This document shows positions 7,182 to 16,804 of a stretch of DNA of 60,624 bases, one piece after another. Position numbers and translations under genes: made by a program. Each line of letters opens with the position of its first letter. Position 1 is the stretch's first letter. The DNA is from an uncultured Eubacteriales bacterium (GTDB taxonomy: Bacteria; Bacillota; Clostridia; Lachnospirales; Lachnospiraceae), in assembly GCA_949286525.1 (NCBI GenBank), contig CASECT010000028.1, positions 1 through 60,624 of the forward strand, read 5' to 3'. The notes under the pieces are model-generated. The model saw only the letters and a list, made by a program, of their open reading frames with translations, was not told the origin of the DNA and did no database searches.

Positions 7182-8624
7182 CTATGCCTCCGCGTTCTCA
7201 GCGGCAGTTTCCCTGCGCTCTCTCAGGTCATCCTCCATCTTTGCGAGGGTTTTCTTATCCAGATTGTAAATCAGCGCCAGGCCGATAAACTGCAGGATCG
7301 CGCTGACCAGATAAAGGGCAGCCACCAGATAACGCATGTTCAACGCAACCTCAAATGTCTGATTTCCCTGGTTTGCCTCAACATAACCGAGAGCCACCAT
7401 GATAACCAGCGCCAGAGACGGTCCCGCGCCCTGAGCCAGCTTCCGGAAGAAGGAATGAAGGGCGTAAACCGTTCCCTCCTCCCGGCTTCCGTTTTTCCAC
7501 TCGTTGTAGTCAATGGCATCGCCCATCATTGCCCAGGACACCGTGGAATAGATTCCCATGCCAAGACTGTTGATCAGCTGGCACACAATGTAGATAGCCA
7601 GCCCTCTGCCGTCGGGTGTGATCGGCAGCACCAGCATCAGGAAACAGGCAACCAGAGAGAAAACGGATCCGACAGTCGCCATTTCCTTCTTTCCATAGCG
7701 GACCACCATCTTCCGGGCCAGAGGCGTAAAGAAGATAATCGGAATCATCGCAAACATCGCTATGATACCGGAAATCTGGGCATTTTGGAAATAGGACTGG
7801 AACATAACCGTGTTGGCCGTTGACGCGCCCTGCATTCCAAGGAACATACCCATAGCCGCCAGCGTGGCGCCCACAGCCGGACGGTTCTTCAGGAAATTGC
7901 CCATAGCCTTGACCACGTTAAACTTCTCTCTCTTCTCACTGACCAGAACTTCCTCATCCACACGGATGACCGTGTTGCGAATCATGAACTGGAATGCGAT
8001 AAAGCCCAGAACACCCATAATCAGAGCGATGAAAAAGACACGCTCGCCCATGATATTGTTGTTGTCGTCATAAATCAGCATCGGAACCAGCGCCATGGTA
8101 GCCATCTGTCCCACCAGAGAACCGACGCTCCGCCATGCGGACAGAGACGCCCGGTCGCCGGGATCGTCAGATATCAGGGACAACAGGGAACCGTAGGGCA
8201 CGTTCGCCACAGTATAGAAAGCATCCCAGAGTACATAGCCGCAGACGAAAATGATATATTTTGCCGCATTCGGCGCGTTTGGCACGGGAACAAAGCAGAG
8301 CGCTCCCGCAACCAGCAGGCCGATGGATCCGGCAAACACATAGGCCAGGAATTTGTTTCTCTTGTATTTGTGCTTATCCGCATCCACAATGGAACCGATC
8401 AGCGGATCGTTGATAGCATCCCAGATCTGGCAGATCAGAAAGAGTCCCGCGTACATGATGGAATCCATCTGCATGAACTGGGTCCAGAAAATCGCCATCG
8501 TGCCCTTTAAGGCAAAACTCATGTTGCATCCGAAATCTCCCGCAGCGTAAGACACATTGTCCAGCATACTGAATTTTCGGTAACCGTTGGCATCCAGCTG
8601 GACGCTCTTCTCCTTTTTTGACAT
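7182..8624 (-). CDS. GPH-family sugar:cation symporter
   Basis: This protein of about 480 residues has some 12 hydrophobic segments and N-terminal features of the glycoside-pentoside-hexuronide:cation symporter family: the KFSMLDNVSYAAGDFG start, the IWDAINDPLIGSIVD motif after the second span, and the DDPGDRASLSAWRS loop motif. These carriers import glycosides or sugars with Na+ or H+. The ATG at 8622-8624 is preferred because AGGGGG lies 6 nt upstream; an ATG two codons earlier sits directly against the SD. It lies 20 bp after the GH2 glycosidase gene, so it probably imports the glycoside or product that enzyme handles. The exact substrate cannot be read from the sequence. Confidence 0.88.
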   Translation of the reverse strand: MSKKEKSVQLDANGYRKFSMLDNVSYAAGDFGCNMSFALKGTMAIFWTQFMQMDSIMYAGLFLICQIWDAINDPLIGSIVDADKHKYKRNKFLAYVFAGSIGLLVAGALCFVPVPNAPNAAKYIIFVCGYVLWDAFYTVANVPYGSLLSLISDDPGDRASLSAWRSVGSLVGQMATMALVPMLIYDDNNNIMGERVFFIALIMGVLGFIAFQFMIRNTVIRVDEEVLVSEKREKFNVVKAMGNFLKNRPAVGATLAAMGMFLGMQGASTANTVMFQSYFQNAQISGIIAMFAMIPIIFFTPLARKMVVRYGKKEMATVGSVFSLVACFLMLVLPITPDGRGLAIYIVCQLINSLGMGIYSTVSWAMMGDAIDYNEWKNGSREEGTVYALHSFFRKLAQGAGPSLALVIMVALGYVEANQGNQTFEVALNMRYLVAALYLVSAILQFIGLALIYNLDKKTLAKMEDDLRERRETAAENAEA

Positions 8625-8644
8625 AATCATCCCCCTATATCTGT

Positions 8645-10915
8645 TTAATCTTTCTTTTTGATCTTGTTCAGCTGGCGGTTGATCTCCAGCATTTCCTCTT
8701 TGCTCATGGCTGCGCCCTCGCCTGCCATTCCCATCAGGGACAGAAGACGTTTCACAGTAAATCCGGACATCATCTTCATCATGCCGTCGTTCATTTCAAA
8801 TCCTGCTCCGCCGCCTTCCTTGCCGCCCGCGCCTTTCATCTTCTTCATCAGCTTGGCGCCGAAGGAAACCATGAACATCTTTCCCTTGGCAGTAGCCATA
8901 ATATCGGACAGCTTGTCATTGATGGAGAAATATCCTTCCGGCATGTCAATCTCAAACCAGTTGATCACATCGCCGGTCTCCTTCATGATATAGTCCTCAT
9001 TGAAGGTGTCCACCTTGCGGATCACACTCTCGTCCGTGCAGTCTCCCGCCTTCGCCGTCAACTTGCTCTCGCCGGCATTCGGCACATCAAAATAGAAGAA
9101 ATGTACGTCAGAGCTCTGCTTTCCGAGACTCTCTCCATTGACAAAAAGCTCTACTTCGGGCTGATTGGAATAAACCGTTACCTTGGTCACGTCCTCCACC
9201 CGATCCACATAACGCTTACCGCAGATATGGACGAAGGGCTCGTCGGAAAGCCATGCCTTGTAAGCATAGAAGGCATCTTTTTTGTATTTCCGGTCAAAGG
9301 TAACCAAACCCTTATGATTCATGCCGTCCTCGCCGCCCTCGGCCCTGGAGTCCGCCGCGAAATCGAACATATTCCAGACATGCGTTGCCCAGATGAAAGG
9401 TCTTGTAAACAGCTGCTTGATTAATTCCTCATGATAGTAAGCCTGATATTCCTCTGTGTAGTCCCCCTGATCCGGATTGGATGTATGCCAGTTCAAGGCT
9501 TCGCATCCATACTCGCTCATTCCGACCGGTTTCTTCGGATATTTCGCATGGAAATTATCAAAGAAAGGTCCGTTCATGGAAGTATCTCCTCCGTACCATC
9601 CATAGTAATGGTTGTAGGAAATCACGTCCGGAATCTTCAGATATTCCGCGTCAATGCTGCACATGGAGACCACAGCCACCGTCGTTAATCTCGTGGGATC
9701 CATCTCATGGGCCAGATCATTCAGAATTCTGTGATTCTCTATCAGGTCCGGATCGCCCTCTCCACCCATGGTAATTTCGTTAGACAATCCCCACACTACA
9801 ATACAGGGATGATTATAATTCTGTGTAATCAGCTCCTTCATCTGAGAAATCGTATTTTCCCTTCCGTTCGGCATATGCCTGGAAATATAAGGAATCTCCG
9901 CCCAGATAACCAGACCGTTCTCATCGCAGAGATCATAGAAATACTGATCGTGCTGATAGTGGGCAAGACGTATTGTCGTCGCGCCCAACTCCATGATCAG
10001 GGCAATATCCTCCTCATGATCCGCTCTGCTCAAAGCATTCCCCTTCTTCGGCCGATCCTGATGGCGGGATACGCCGTGGAGGGGATACTCCTCTCCGTTT
10101 AAAATAAAGCCTCTCTCCGGATCGATCTCATAGGTTCGGCACCCGAAACGCACTTCTCTGGAATCCAATTCCTGTCCGTTATCGGCGAGAACTGCCTTCA
10201 TAGTATACAGATGGGGATCCTTTCGTCCGTTCCACAGATGTACGCCCGCGATCTCCATTTCAGCGGACGCCTCGGAGGCTGGCACAACGGTCTCCGCGAT
10301 TACCTGATCCCCGTCGCAGATAAAGAAAGTTACCTTCTCCGCTCCGGATATGCCGGTCAGGTACGCATCCACGCGAACCTTTGCGTCGCTGCCTTCTACC
10401 CTGGGAGTTACCGCGATGCCGGGTCCCCCGAAATAGTCCAGATCAAAGCGCGCTTTCTTCACGCCAATCAGATTCACGCTGCGATACAGGCCGCCATAAA
10501 AAGTAAAGTCCGCCATCTGCGGGTACACATGATCATTGGGCGCATTGTCCACAGCTACCACAATCTCGTTATCGTCCTTCAGAAGACCGGTAATATTCGC
10601 CCGCCAGGTAGAATAGCCGCCGTCATGGTGTGCCGCCGCCTGACCGTTGACATAAAGATCCGCGGAGGAGTTCGCCCCCTCGAATTCAATGTAAATCTCA
10701 TCCCCCTCCGGAAGCTCCGACTTTTTCAGAGTTTTTACATAATAACAGGTTCCCCGATAGTAGTCATTGCCTCCGTCCTGTCCGTCTTCTCCGTTCCAGG
10801 TATGAGGAAGATCCAGCTCCTCCCAGCTGCCGGAACCCAGCACGGAGTTTCCTTCGGAAACCGCAACGGGATCCTTGGTAAACTGCCATTTCTGATTCCA
10901 ATTCATTTTTACCAT
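8645..10915 (-). CDS. GH2 glycoside hydrolase (beta-galactosidase/beta-glucuronidase family)
   Basis: This 756-residue GH2 enzyme lacks a signal peptide and is therefore cytoplasmic. Order: N-terminal jelly-roll sugar-binding domain (about residues 5-155), immunoglobulin-like domain (160-260), TIM barrel (270-560). The barrel has the GH2 stretch ending FYDLCDENGLVIWAE, acid/base E380 in WGLSNE and nucleophile E468 in MSEYGCE. A further Ig-like region follows. The last ~110 residues are unusual: rich in Met, Gly and Lys, with a predicted helical end. NHKGLV near residue 535 resembles the region holding the glucuronidase N-x-K motif, but beta-galactosidases have similar sequence here, so specificity is undecided. 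It is co-transcribed with the GPH symporter and faces an AraC regulator. Confidence 0.88.
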   Translation of the reverse strand: MVKMNWNQKWQFTKDPVAVSEGNSVLGSGSWEELDLPHTWNGEDGQDGGNDYYRGTCYYVKTLKKSELPEGDEIYIEFEGANSSADLYVNGQAAAHHDGGYSTWRANITGLLKDDNEIVVAVDNAPNDHVYPQMADFTFYGGLYRSVNLIGVKKARFDLDYFGGPGIAVTPRVEGSDAKVRVDAYLTGISGAEKVTFFICDGDQVIAETVVPASEASAEMEIAGVHLWNGRKDPHLYTMKAVLADNGQELDSREVRFGCRTYEIDPERGFILNGEEYPLHGVSRHQDRPKKGNALSRADHEEDIALIMELGATTIRLAHYQHDQYFYDLCDENGLVIWAEIPYISRHMPNGRENTISQMKELITQNYNHPCIVVWGLSNEITMGGEGDPDLIENHRILNDLAHEMDPTRLTTVAVVSMCSIDAEYLKIPDVISYNHYYGWYGGDTSMNGPFFDNFHAKYPKKPVGMSEYGCEALNWHTSNPDQGDYTEEYQAYYHEELIKQLFTRPFIWATHVWNMFDFAADSRAEGGEDGMNHKGLVTFDRKYKKDAFYAYKAWLSDEPFVHICGKRYVDRVEDVTKVTVYSNQPEVELFVNGESLGKQSSDVHFFYFDVPNAGESKLTAKAGDCTDESVIRKVDTFNEDYIMKETGDVINWFEIDMPEGYFSINDKLSDIMATAKGKMFMVSFGAKLMKKMKGAGGKEGGGAGFEMNDGMMKMMSGFTVKRLLSLMGMAGEGAAMSKEEMLEINRQLNKIKKKD

Positions 10916-11066
10916 TGGACATTGTCCCCCTTTCTATTGTTATTATTGATTGTAGCAGACCGGATATCTTTCTACTTGAACTATTTTCATTGAATTTGGA
11001 TTATTTTTGTGTTATCTTAAATTTGTATAAAATTTTTCTGTTTTTATCAGCGAAGGAGAAGTCAAT
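10916..11066 (+). promoter_or_regulatory. Divergent intergenic region, GH2 operon / araC
   Basis: These 151 AT-rich bases separate the divergent GH2 operon and AraC gene and should hold both promoters and the regulator's binding sites. A TACAAT sits about 44 nt before the GH2 ATG on the minus strand, and TATAAA lies before araC. I see no convincing -35 or clear operator repeat. Both genes have good SDs. Confidence 0.4.
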
Positions 11067-12287
11067 ATGAAAATAGATATGCCAATCAAAGAAGCTTTCC
11101 CTTTTATCCGCCAGATTCTCGCGGACACTTTCCGAATCGACGCGTGGTACCACAGCGCGCCATACACGGATTTGGACAAAATTGACCGGGGGTTCCGGCG
11201 TATGATTATGCCGGGCAAGGACCTCTACTCTTCTCTCTCCCATGCCGGAGAAATGATCCGGCAGCAGCATATTGTAGTCATCAAGAGTTCTCTGGATTTT
11301 TATAATATGATGGCTATTATTACCCTTGAAAATTCTCCTGACCTGATCTCTCTTGGACCTTTCCGTGATCGCGAGATGACAGAGGCAGATCTGAATCATA
11401 TTGTACAGGCCAACCAGCTTCCGTCAGAATATATGGATCTGATTCGGAGATTTTACTACAGCCTGCCCATTGTAGATATCCAGAACCTGGCTACCACCTT
11501 CCGGCATCTGCTGTGCGCCTTCCTTCCGGAATACAGTCACACCACCCCGGAATACGTCAATTTTTCGGAAAACGAGCGTACCGTGGTCCCTGATGAAGAA
11601 AGCATATCTACCTTCGGTTTTCGGGAGGCGGAAACTTACAGCGCTCTCCTGGAAGAATTCGTACAGGCTGTGACAAGCGGCGACAGAGAAAGTGCCGGCG
11701 ATAAACTGAACCATGTACTGGACTATATCGGCTACAGTTCCAGCATGGCTCCCAGCGCCATGAAAAAAACGCTTGACTATATTAATGCCCTCTGCTGCAG
11801 CCGGCTTCTGATGACGCAGATTCATCCCGTCTTCATATTCCGGTGCGAAACTACCCTTGAAACCAAAATCGAAAACACAAAGGATTATCAGAAACTTCTG
11901 CAGCTTCCTTACGAAATTCATCGAAAATACTGTCTGCTGGTCCGCAACTACAGCTTTTCCGACTATTCTTATCTGATCCGAAACGTGATGAACTATATTA
12001 CCCTCCATATTTCAGAAGATCTGAGTCTCTCCACCATCGCGGAATATTTTCACAAAAACCCCGCGTATCTCTCCGACCAGTTCCATCGAGAGACAGGAGA
12101 AAGTCTCTCCGTGTACACGCAAAAAGAAAGGATGCAAACAGCAATCCGGTACTTCAACACCACGACAATGTCTGTGGCGGAAGTTGCCGGAAATGTCGGC
12201 ATCCATGACTTCGGCTATTTTTCCAGATTGTTCAAAAAACATATCGGCTGCACGCCCAGCCAGTATAAGAAGATGGTTAATCCCTAG
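11067..12287 (+). CDS. AraC-family transcriptional regulator of the GH2/symporter locus
   Basis: This 406-residue regulator has the AraC/XylS double helix-turn-helix at its C-terminus (about residues 305-402): [22 protein letters not shown] for the first helix pair and [33 protein letters not shown] for the second, shown here only to mark the motif and not to be read as one unbroken string of evidence. The ~300-residue N-terminal part has no clear metabolite domain that I can name and shows no membrane span. Divergent placement next to the GH2 and GPH genes suggests it activates that operon in response to a sugar. The ATG follows GAAGGAG. Its 3' end overlaps the convergent glnS gene by 11 bp, with no room for a terminator. 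Confidence 0.88.
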   Translation: MKIDMPIKEAFPFIRQILADTFRIDAWYHSAPYTDLDKIDRGFRRMIMPGKDLYSSLSHAGEMIRQQHIVVIKSSLDFYNMMAIITLENSPDLISLGPFRDREMTEADLNHIVQANQLPSEYMDLIRRFYYSLPIVDIQNLATTFRHLLCAFLPEYSHTTPEYVNFSENERTVVPDEESISTFGFREAETYSALLEEFVQAVTSGDRESAGDKLNHVLDYIGYSSSMAPSAMKKTLDYINALCCSRLLMTQIHPVFIFRCETTLETKIENTKDYQKLLQLPYEIHRKYCLLVRNYSFSDYSYLIRNVMNYITLHISEDLSLSTIAEYFHKNPAYLSDQFHRETGESLSVYTQKERMQTAIRYFNTTTMSVAEVAGNVGIHDFGYFSRLFKKHIGCTPSQYKKMVNP

Positions 12288-13971
12288 GCAGACGGTAAGA
12301 ACTCTTCAGGGACACAATCCGGTTGAAGACCAGGTGTTCCTTCTTACAGTCTTTGGCGTCCGCGCAGAAAAATCCCTGGCGTACAAACTGAAAACTGTCG
12401 TAGGCCTTCACATCCGCCAGAGACGGCTCCACCAGACAGTCCTTCAGCACCGTAAGGGAATTGGGATTCAGATTCAGGCTCCCATCCTCGTTGTAAACCC
12501 CCTTTTCCTCATCCACAATATTCTCGTAAAGACGAATCTCCGCCGGGATTGCCGTATCCGCCTTAACCCAGTGAATCGTCCCCCTGACTTTTCTTCCGTC
12601 AGGGCTGCTGCCTCCCCGGGAAGCCGGATCGTAGGTGGCGTGAATCTCGGTAATATTTCCATCGGTGTCCTTCACGCAGCCGGTGCAGGTCACAAAATAA
12701 GCGTTCATCAGACGCACTTCATTTCCCGGGAACATGCGGAAATATTTTCTCGGCGGCTCCTCCATGAAATCTTCCCTCTCAATGTAGAGCTCTCTTCCGA
12801 AAGGCACCTTTCTGGTCCCCAGAGCCTCATTTTCCAAATTGTTTGGCACCTCCAGATATTCCGTCTCTCCCTCGGGATAGTTGTCGATGATCAGCTTGAC
12901 CGGATCCAGCACCGCCATAACACGGGAATCCTTCGCCTTGAGATCCTCTCGGATACAGTACTCCAGCATGGCGTAATCCACAGAGCTGTTACTCTTGGAT
13001 ATACCGCAGAGCTCCACAAATTTCGCGATGGACTCCGGCGTGAAGCCTCTTCTGCGCAGAGCCGCAATGGTTACCAGCCGCGGATCGTCCCAGCCGTCCA
13101 CAATCCCCTCTTCCACCAACTTCTTGATGTAACGCTTGCCGGTCACTACGTTGGTCAGATACATTTTGGCAAACTCAATCTGTCTGGGCGGACGATCGAA
13201 TCCCACTTCCCGTACCACCCAGTCGTAAAGGGGGCGGTGATCCTCAAACTCCAGCGTACAGATAGAATGGGTAATCCCCTCAAAGGCATCCTCCAAGGGA
13301 TGGGCGAAATCGTACATGGGATAGATACACCACTTGTCCCCGGTATTGTGATGGGTCATGTGAGCCACCCGATAGAGAATCGGATCCCGCATATTGATGT
13401 TCGGGGAGGACATGTCAATCTTTGCCCGCAGAACCATGGCGCCGTCCGCGTACTTTCCGTTTTTCATATCCTCAAAAATCCGCAGGTTCTCCTCCACACT
13501 GCGATCCCGGTTCGGATCGTTCTTTCCGGGCTCCGTCAGCGTTCCCCGATACTCCCGAATCTGATCCGCCGAAAGGTCTGAACAATATGCCTTTCCTTCC
13601 CGTATCAGCTTAAGAGCTGCCTCATACATCCGGTCAAAATAGTCGGAAGCATAGTAGAGATGCTCGCCCCAGTCAGCTCCCAGCCATTGAATATCCGCCG
13701 TGATGGACTCCACGAACTCCTCGCGCTCCTTAGTGGGATTGGTGTCGTCAAAGCGCATGTGAAAAGTTCCTCCATACTCCCTTGCCAGACCGTAATTCAG
13801 AAGAATGGATTTGGCATGACCGATATGCAGGTAGCCGTTAGGCTCCGGCGGGAAACGGGTGCAGACGGTATCATAGCGTCCCTCCGCCAGATCCCTGTCG
13901 ATTTCCGTCTCTATAAAATTTCTGGATTTCGTCTCGCTGTTTTCCATGTTTTCCTTTTCCATATTTTCCAT
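12277..13971 (-). CDS. glnS: Glutaminyl-tRNA synthetase
   Basis: This 564-residue class I synthetase charges tRNA-Gln directly. The catalytic signature [15 protein letters not shown] is present (HIGH at residues 49-52), followed by [11 protein letters not shown] and the LYDWVVREV region. The KMSKS-equivalent region reads GKRYIKKLV before WDDPRL, as GlnRS uses a variant of this loop. The C-terminal anticodon-binding beta-barrels follow. Clostridia often make Gln-tRNA by the GatCAB route, so a GlnRS is notable but well known in Lachnospiraceae. The ATG follows AAGGGA at 8 nt. It lies 40 bp after the rhomboid-like gene and is probably expressed from the same promoter. Confidence 0.95.
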   Translation of the reverse strand: MENMEKENMENSETKSRNFIETEIDRDLAEGRYDTVCTRFPPEPNGYLHIGHAKSILLNYGLAREYGGTFHMRFDDTNPTKEREEFVESITADIQWLGADWGEHLYYASDYFDRMYEAALKLIREGKAYCSDLSADQIREYRGTLTEPGKNDPNRDRSVEENLRIFEDMKNGKYADGAMVLRAKIDMSSPNINMRDPILYRVAHMTHHNTGDKWCIYPMYDFAHPLEDAFEGITHSICTLEFEDHRPLYDWVVREVGFDRPPRQIEFAKMYLTNVVTGKRYIKKLVEEGIVDGWDDPRLVTIAALRRRGFTPESIAKFVELCGISKSNSSVDYAMLEYCIREDLKAKDSRVMAVLDPVKLIIDNYPEGETEYLEVPNNLENEALGTRKVPFGRELYIEREDFMEEPPRKYFRMFPGNEVRLMNAYFVTCTGCVKDTDGNITEIHATYDPASRGGSSPDGRKVRGTIHWVKADTAIPAEIRLYENIVDEEKGVYNEDGSLNLNPNSLTVLKDCLVEPSLADVKAYDSFQFVRQGFFCADAKDCKKEHLVFNRIVSLKSSYRLPRD

Positions 13972-14011
13972 ATGCCCTATCCCTTCTGATTTTTTCTGTG
14001 ATTACACATGT

Positions 14012-14917
14012 TTATTTCACATGTGTGTGCGTAAACAGATGATCCTGACAGTACTCATAATTGCCGTTACATTTGGAACAGAAACGAAACTCCAGTTCCG
14101 GATTCGTCAGCTCTGTCCGTCCGCAGATCGCGCACTTGTGCCGGGCAATGGGGCCGCTGCCGGATCTTCCACCACTCCCGGATCCAAAGCCGCTCATTCC
14201 GCCGCCCCGGCTTCCCGGCCTGTCGTTCATAGCCCTCCGGAACGCCTGTTTCCGGTGCATCTCCTTTGGCGACACGCGCCGGAAATCCCTGGTGGCCAGG
14301 TAGAATACAACAAAATTCAAAAGCGAGCAGATAATGGCAACCCTGCCGCCCCAGCCGCTGCCGATCACATCGATCAGGACCAGCACCGCGTACACAACCG
14401 CCATCCATTTCATCTTAATGGGAATCAAAAAGTACAGCCGTACCTCCATATCCGGATAACATGCGGCAAAGGCCAGGAAAATCGACATATTGATGTAATA
14501 GGTAGTAAAATAATTACCGATTCCCACTGCATGGGGAATGCCGATCAATCCGTAGATAAAATACAGCACGAAAGCTCCGATGATCGTGGCGATGATCCCT
14601 CCGAACATGTATACGTTGAACCGGAAAGTCCCCCAGGTGTGTTCCAGAATTGTTCCCAGCTGATAATAGAACAGCATCATAATCAGAACAAACAGAATCC
14701 CGTTGCTGGGAGGAATCATAACCCAGGTAATCAGCCGCCAGAATTGAAAACCGTGAAGGATGTAATAAGGCTCCAGCGTCATAAAGCGGATAAAGTTCAC
14801 ATTCGTAATCAGACCGCCGATCTGCAGCAGATATCCGATGGCATAGCCGCCGATCAGGTATACAATCAGATGGGGAATCGCGTATTTTCCGAATTTTCTT
14901 TCAAGTTTATTCAGCAT
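14012..14917 (-). CDS. Rhomboid/derlin-like membrane protein with C-terminal zinc ribbon, catalytic motif absent
   Basis: About 301 residues. Six or so hydrophobic segments occupy residues 15-220. They show rhomboid-fold landmarks: FWRLITWVM in the first loop and LGTILEHTWGTFRFNVY at the second helix. The serine-protease motif GxSG is not present. The matching region instead has NMSIFLAFAACYPDMEV, closer in feel to derlin-type pseudorhomboids. After a Gly/Ser/Arg linker, the C-terminus holds CAICGRTE and CSKCNGNYEYC followed by histidines, a likely zinc ribbon. The ATG with GAGGTG 6 nt upstream was chosen over an in-frame GTG. It lies upstream of glnS behind a consensus promoter. Function is unknown; a membrane recognition or chaperone role is only a guess. 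Confidence 0.7.
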   Translation of the reverse strand: MLNKLERKFGKYAIPHLIVYLIGGYAIGYLLQIGGLITNVNFIRFMTLEPYYILHGFQFWRLITWVMIPPSNGILFVLIMMLFYYQLGTILEHTWGTFRFNVYMFGGIIATIIGAFVLYFIYGLIGIPHAVGIGNYFTTYYINMSIFLAFAACYPDMEVRLYFLIPIKMKWMAVVYAVLVLIDVIGSGWGGRVAIICSLLNFVVFYLATRDFRRVSPKEMHRKQAFRRAMNDRPGSRGGGMSGFGSGSGGRSGSGPIARHKCAICGRTELTNPELEFRFCSKCNGNYEYCQDHLFTHTHVK

Positions 14918-14986
14918 CGCATACACCTCAAATACAATTATTTTCTTTCAAACTCCAGTATTGCCCCAAACAAATATGTAACCATC

Positions 14987-15015
14987 ATTATACGGGGGAA
15001 GCCTATTTTTGTCAA
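14987..15015 (-). promoter_or_regulatory. Perfect consensus sigma-A promoter of the rhomboid-like gene and glnS
   Basis: On the minus strand, TTGACA (15010-15015), exactly 17 nt, TATAAT (14987-14992). The leader to the ATG is about 60 nt. Confidence 0.88.
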
Positions 15016-15150
15016 TTTTTCCACTGTATTTTTGTTGAAAAATACCAATCCTTTCGCCTTCCTCCCTTTTACTGTGGAAAATATTTTCATTCCATGATAC
15101 AATAAAGAAAATTATTTTCTATTTTATTGCAGGAAAGGAGACAATTTGAA

Positions 15151-16656
15151 ATGAAAAACGCAAACACACTGCATATCCCGGCCCTGATTCCCAGGCCGAA
15201 GAATATAACCTTTACCGGCGAGACGGCCCCCTCCAATGTCGTCGTGACGGAACAGACCGTCCCGGGGCTTGCCAATGAGGCCTATCGCCTTCTCGTCACA
15301 CCGGAGAAGATCCTCCTTATGGCCGCCTCTCCGGCCGGTTTTGCCCGCGCGAAAAGCACACTGGAGCAGCTTCGGTATTCTTACGGGAATCAAATTCCCT
15401 GTATGGAGATTTCCGATGCCCCTGCAAAGCCCTACCGCTCCTTTCATATTGATTGTGCCAGACATTTCATTCCCATGGAAGAGCTGAAAAAAATGATTGC
15501 CATGGCGGCAGTCTTCAAGTTCAACAAATTTCACTGGCATTTTTCCGACGACCAGGGCTGGCGCATCGAAAGCCGCGCCTTCCCCCTTCTGCATGAAACT
15601 GGCGCCAGGCGCGGGGGCGATCACTTTGGAAGCTATGTCTCCGATCACGAGGAATGGCACTACTATACTCGAGACGAGGTAAAAGATCTGGTAACCTTCT
15701 GCGAGGATCTTGGTATCGAGATCGTGCCGGAAGTGGATCTGCCCGGTCACGTCTGCGCGATCCTCGCTGCCTATCCGGAACTTTCCTGCCACGGCAATCC
15801 GGTGGATGTCCAGACAAGAGCCGGCATCTTCCAGGATATTCTCTGCCCGGGCAAAGAGGAGACCTTTGCCTTTCTGGAAGAGCTCCTGTCCGATCTGCTG
15901 GAACTCTTCCCCGGGGACTATTTCCATATCGGCGGCGATGAGGCCCCCAAGGGGCAATGGGAGACCTGTCCCCATTGCCGCAGGCGCATGGAGGAAGAGG
16001 GTCTCTCAGATCTCTGGCAGCTCCAGGGCTATTTCAACAACCGCGTCGCCGCTTTTTTGAAAGCGAAGGGAAAGACAGTCATTGCCTGGAACGAGGCGGC
16101 AAGAGGCGGAAATCTGGATCCGGACATTATCCTTCAACTGTGGAACGACGGAAAAGCCCCGGGCTCCGGCGAAATTCATACTACCGGCATGGAACACCTG
16201 AAACGGGGCGGACGGCTTATCATGTCCACCATGATGAACGCCTACTGCGACTACCCCTACGCCTTCATCTCCCTGAAGAAGACCTACGGACTTTCCCTGA
16301 TCCCTTATGGAATGGAATCCCTGACCGCGGATGAGGAAAACAGGGTTCTGGGGACGGAATGCCTTCTGTGGACCGAGTATATCCGTGACTGGGAAAAACT
16401 GGAGCGGCTGGCCTGGCCACGGTTCGTCTCCGGTGCGGAACTGAGCTGGTGCGGAGGCGCCCCCGACGGCTATAGTGATTTTAAACGGCGTCTTACCGAC
16501 CTCTATCCTGCTTTCGCCGCTCACGGCATCGGCGCGGAAAAGCCTGCCGGCTGGGATCCCGGTCCTGTGGAGTCGGCCCGTCAGCTTCTGGAATTCAAGA
16601 AAAATTTTCCGAAGGACGTGCTGGATGATTTCAAAAAAAACCAGAAATCCATCTGA
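15151..16656 (+). CDS. GH20 beta-N-acetylhexosaminidase
   Basis: About 501 residues. The protein has an N-terminal GH20b-like domain (about 1-95) and a TIM barrel starting at PYRSFHIDCARHF. The barrel includes FHWHFSDDQGWRIE, EIVPEVDLPGH and the catalytic pair in HIGGDEAPK (D263-E264), used in substrate-assisted hydrolysis of terminal GlcNAc or GalNAc. The ATG follows AAAGGAG; an upstream in-frame TTG lies before the SD and is not used. No signal peptide is visible, so the enzyme should act on imported glycans or recycled cell-wall muropeptides. TACAAT at 15096-15101 is a possible -10. The gene is alone on its strand, with a 13-bp inverted repeat after its stop. Confidence 0.9.
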   Translation: MKNANTLHIPALIPRPKNITFTGETAPSNVVVTEQTVPGLANEAYRLLVTPEKILLMAASPAGFARAKSTLEQLRYSYGNQIPCMEISDAPAKPYRSFHIDCARHFIPMEELKKMIAMAAVFKFNKFHWHFSDDQGWRIESRAFPLLHETGARRGGDHFGSYVSDHEEWHYYTRDEVKDLVTFCEDLGIEIVPEVDLPGHVCAILAAYPELSCHGNPVDVQTRAGIFQDILCPGKEETFAFLEELLSDLLELFPGDYFHIGGDEAPKGQWETCPHCRRRMEEEGLSDLWQLQGYFNNRVAAFLKAKGKTVIAWNEAARGGNLDPDIILQLWNDGKAPGSGEIHTTGMEHLKRGGRLIMSTMMNAYCDYPYAFISLKKTYGLSLIPYGMESLTADEENRVLGTECLLWTEYIRDWEKLERLAWPRFVSGAELSWCGGAPDGYSDFKRRLTDLYPAFAAHGIGAEKPAGWDPGPVESARQLLEFKKNFPKDVLDDFKKNQKSI

Positions 16657-16662
16657 ATGGAA

Positions 16663-16699
16663 AATTTTACCCAAAAGCGACGACACTTTGGATAAAATT
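16663..16699. repeat. 13-bp inverted repeat upstream of the activator-gene promoter
   Basis: AATTTTACCCAAA (16663-16675) and TTTGGATAAAATT (16687-16699) match at 12 of 13 positions around an 11-bp spacer. No T-run follows, and it ends 16 bp before a -35 box, so an operator is at least as likely as a weak terminator of the GH20 gene. Confidence 0.5.
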
Positions 16700-16715
16700 G
16701 TATAGGGTTTACGAG

Positions 16716-16744
16716 TTGATTTTTGCCAACTCCTGTCTTATAAT
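16716..16744 (+). promoter_or_regulatory. Sigma-A promoter of the dehydratase-activator gene
   Basis: TTGATT (16716-16721), 17 nt, TATAAT (16739-16744). The ATG lies 60 nt downstream. Confidence 0.8.
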
Positions 16745-16804
16745 GTCTGTGTTTTGAACATACAATAAAAAACGCAATAAATATAAGAAAGGATTAGCAG
16801 GCAA

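Noticed and set aside
10000..10915. Calling the GH2 enzyme a beta-glucuronidase from an N-x-K-like NHK
   Set aside because: Related beta-galactosidases carry similar sequence at this place, so it does not decide specificity.
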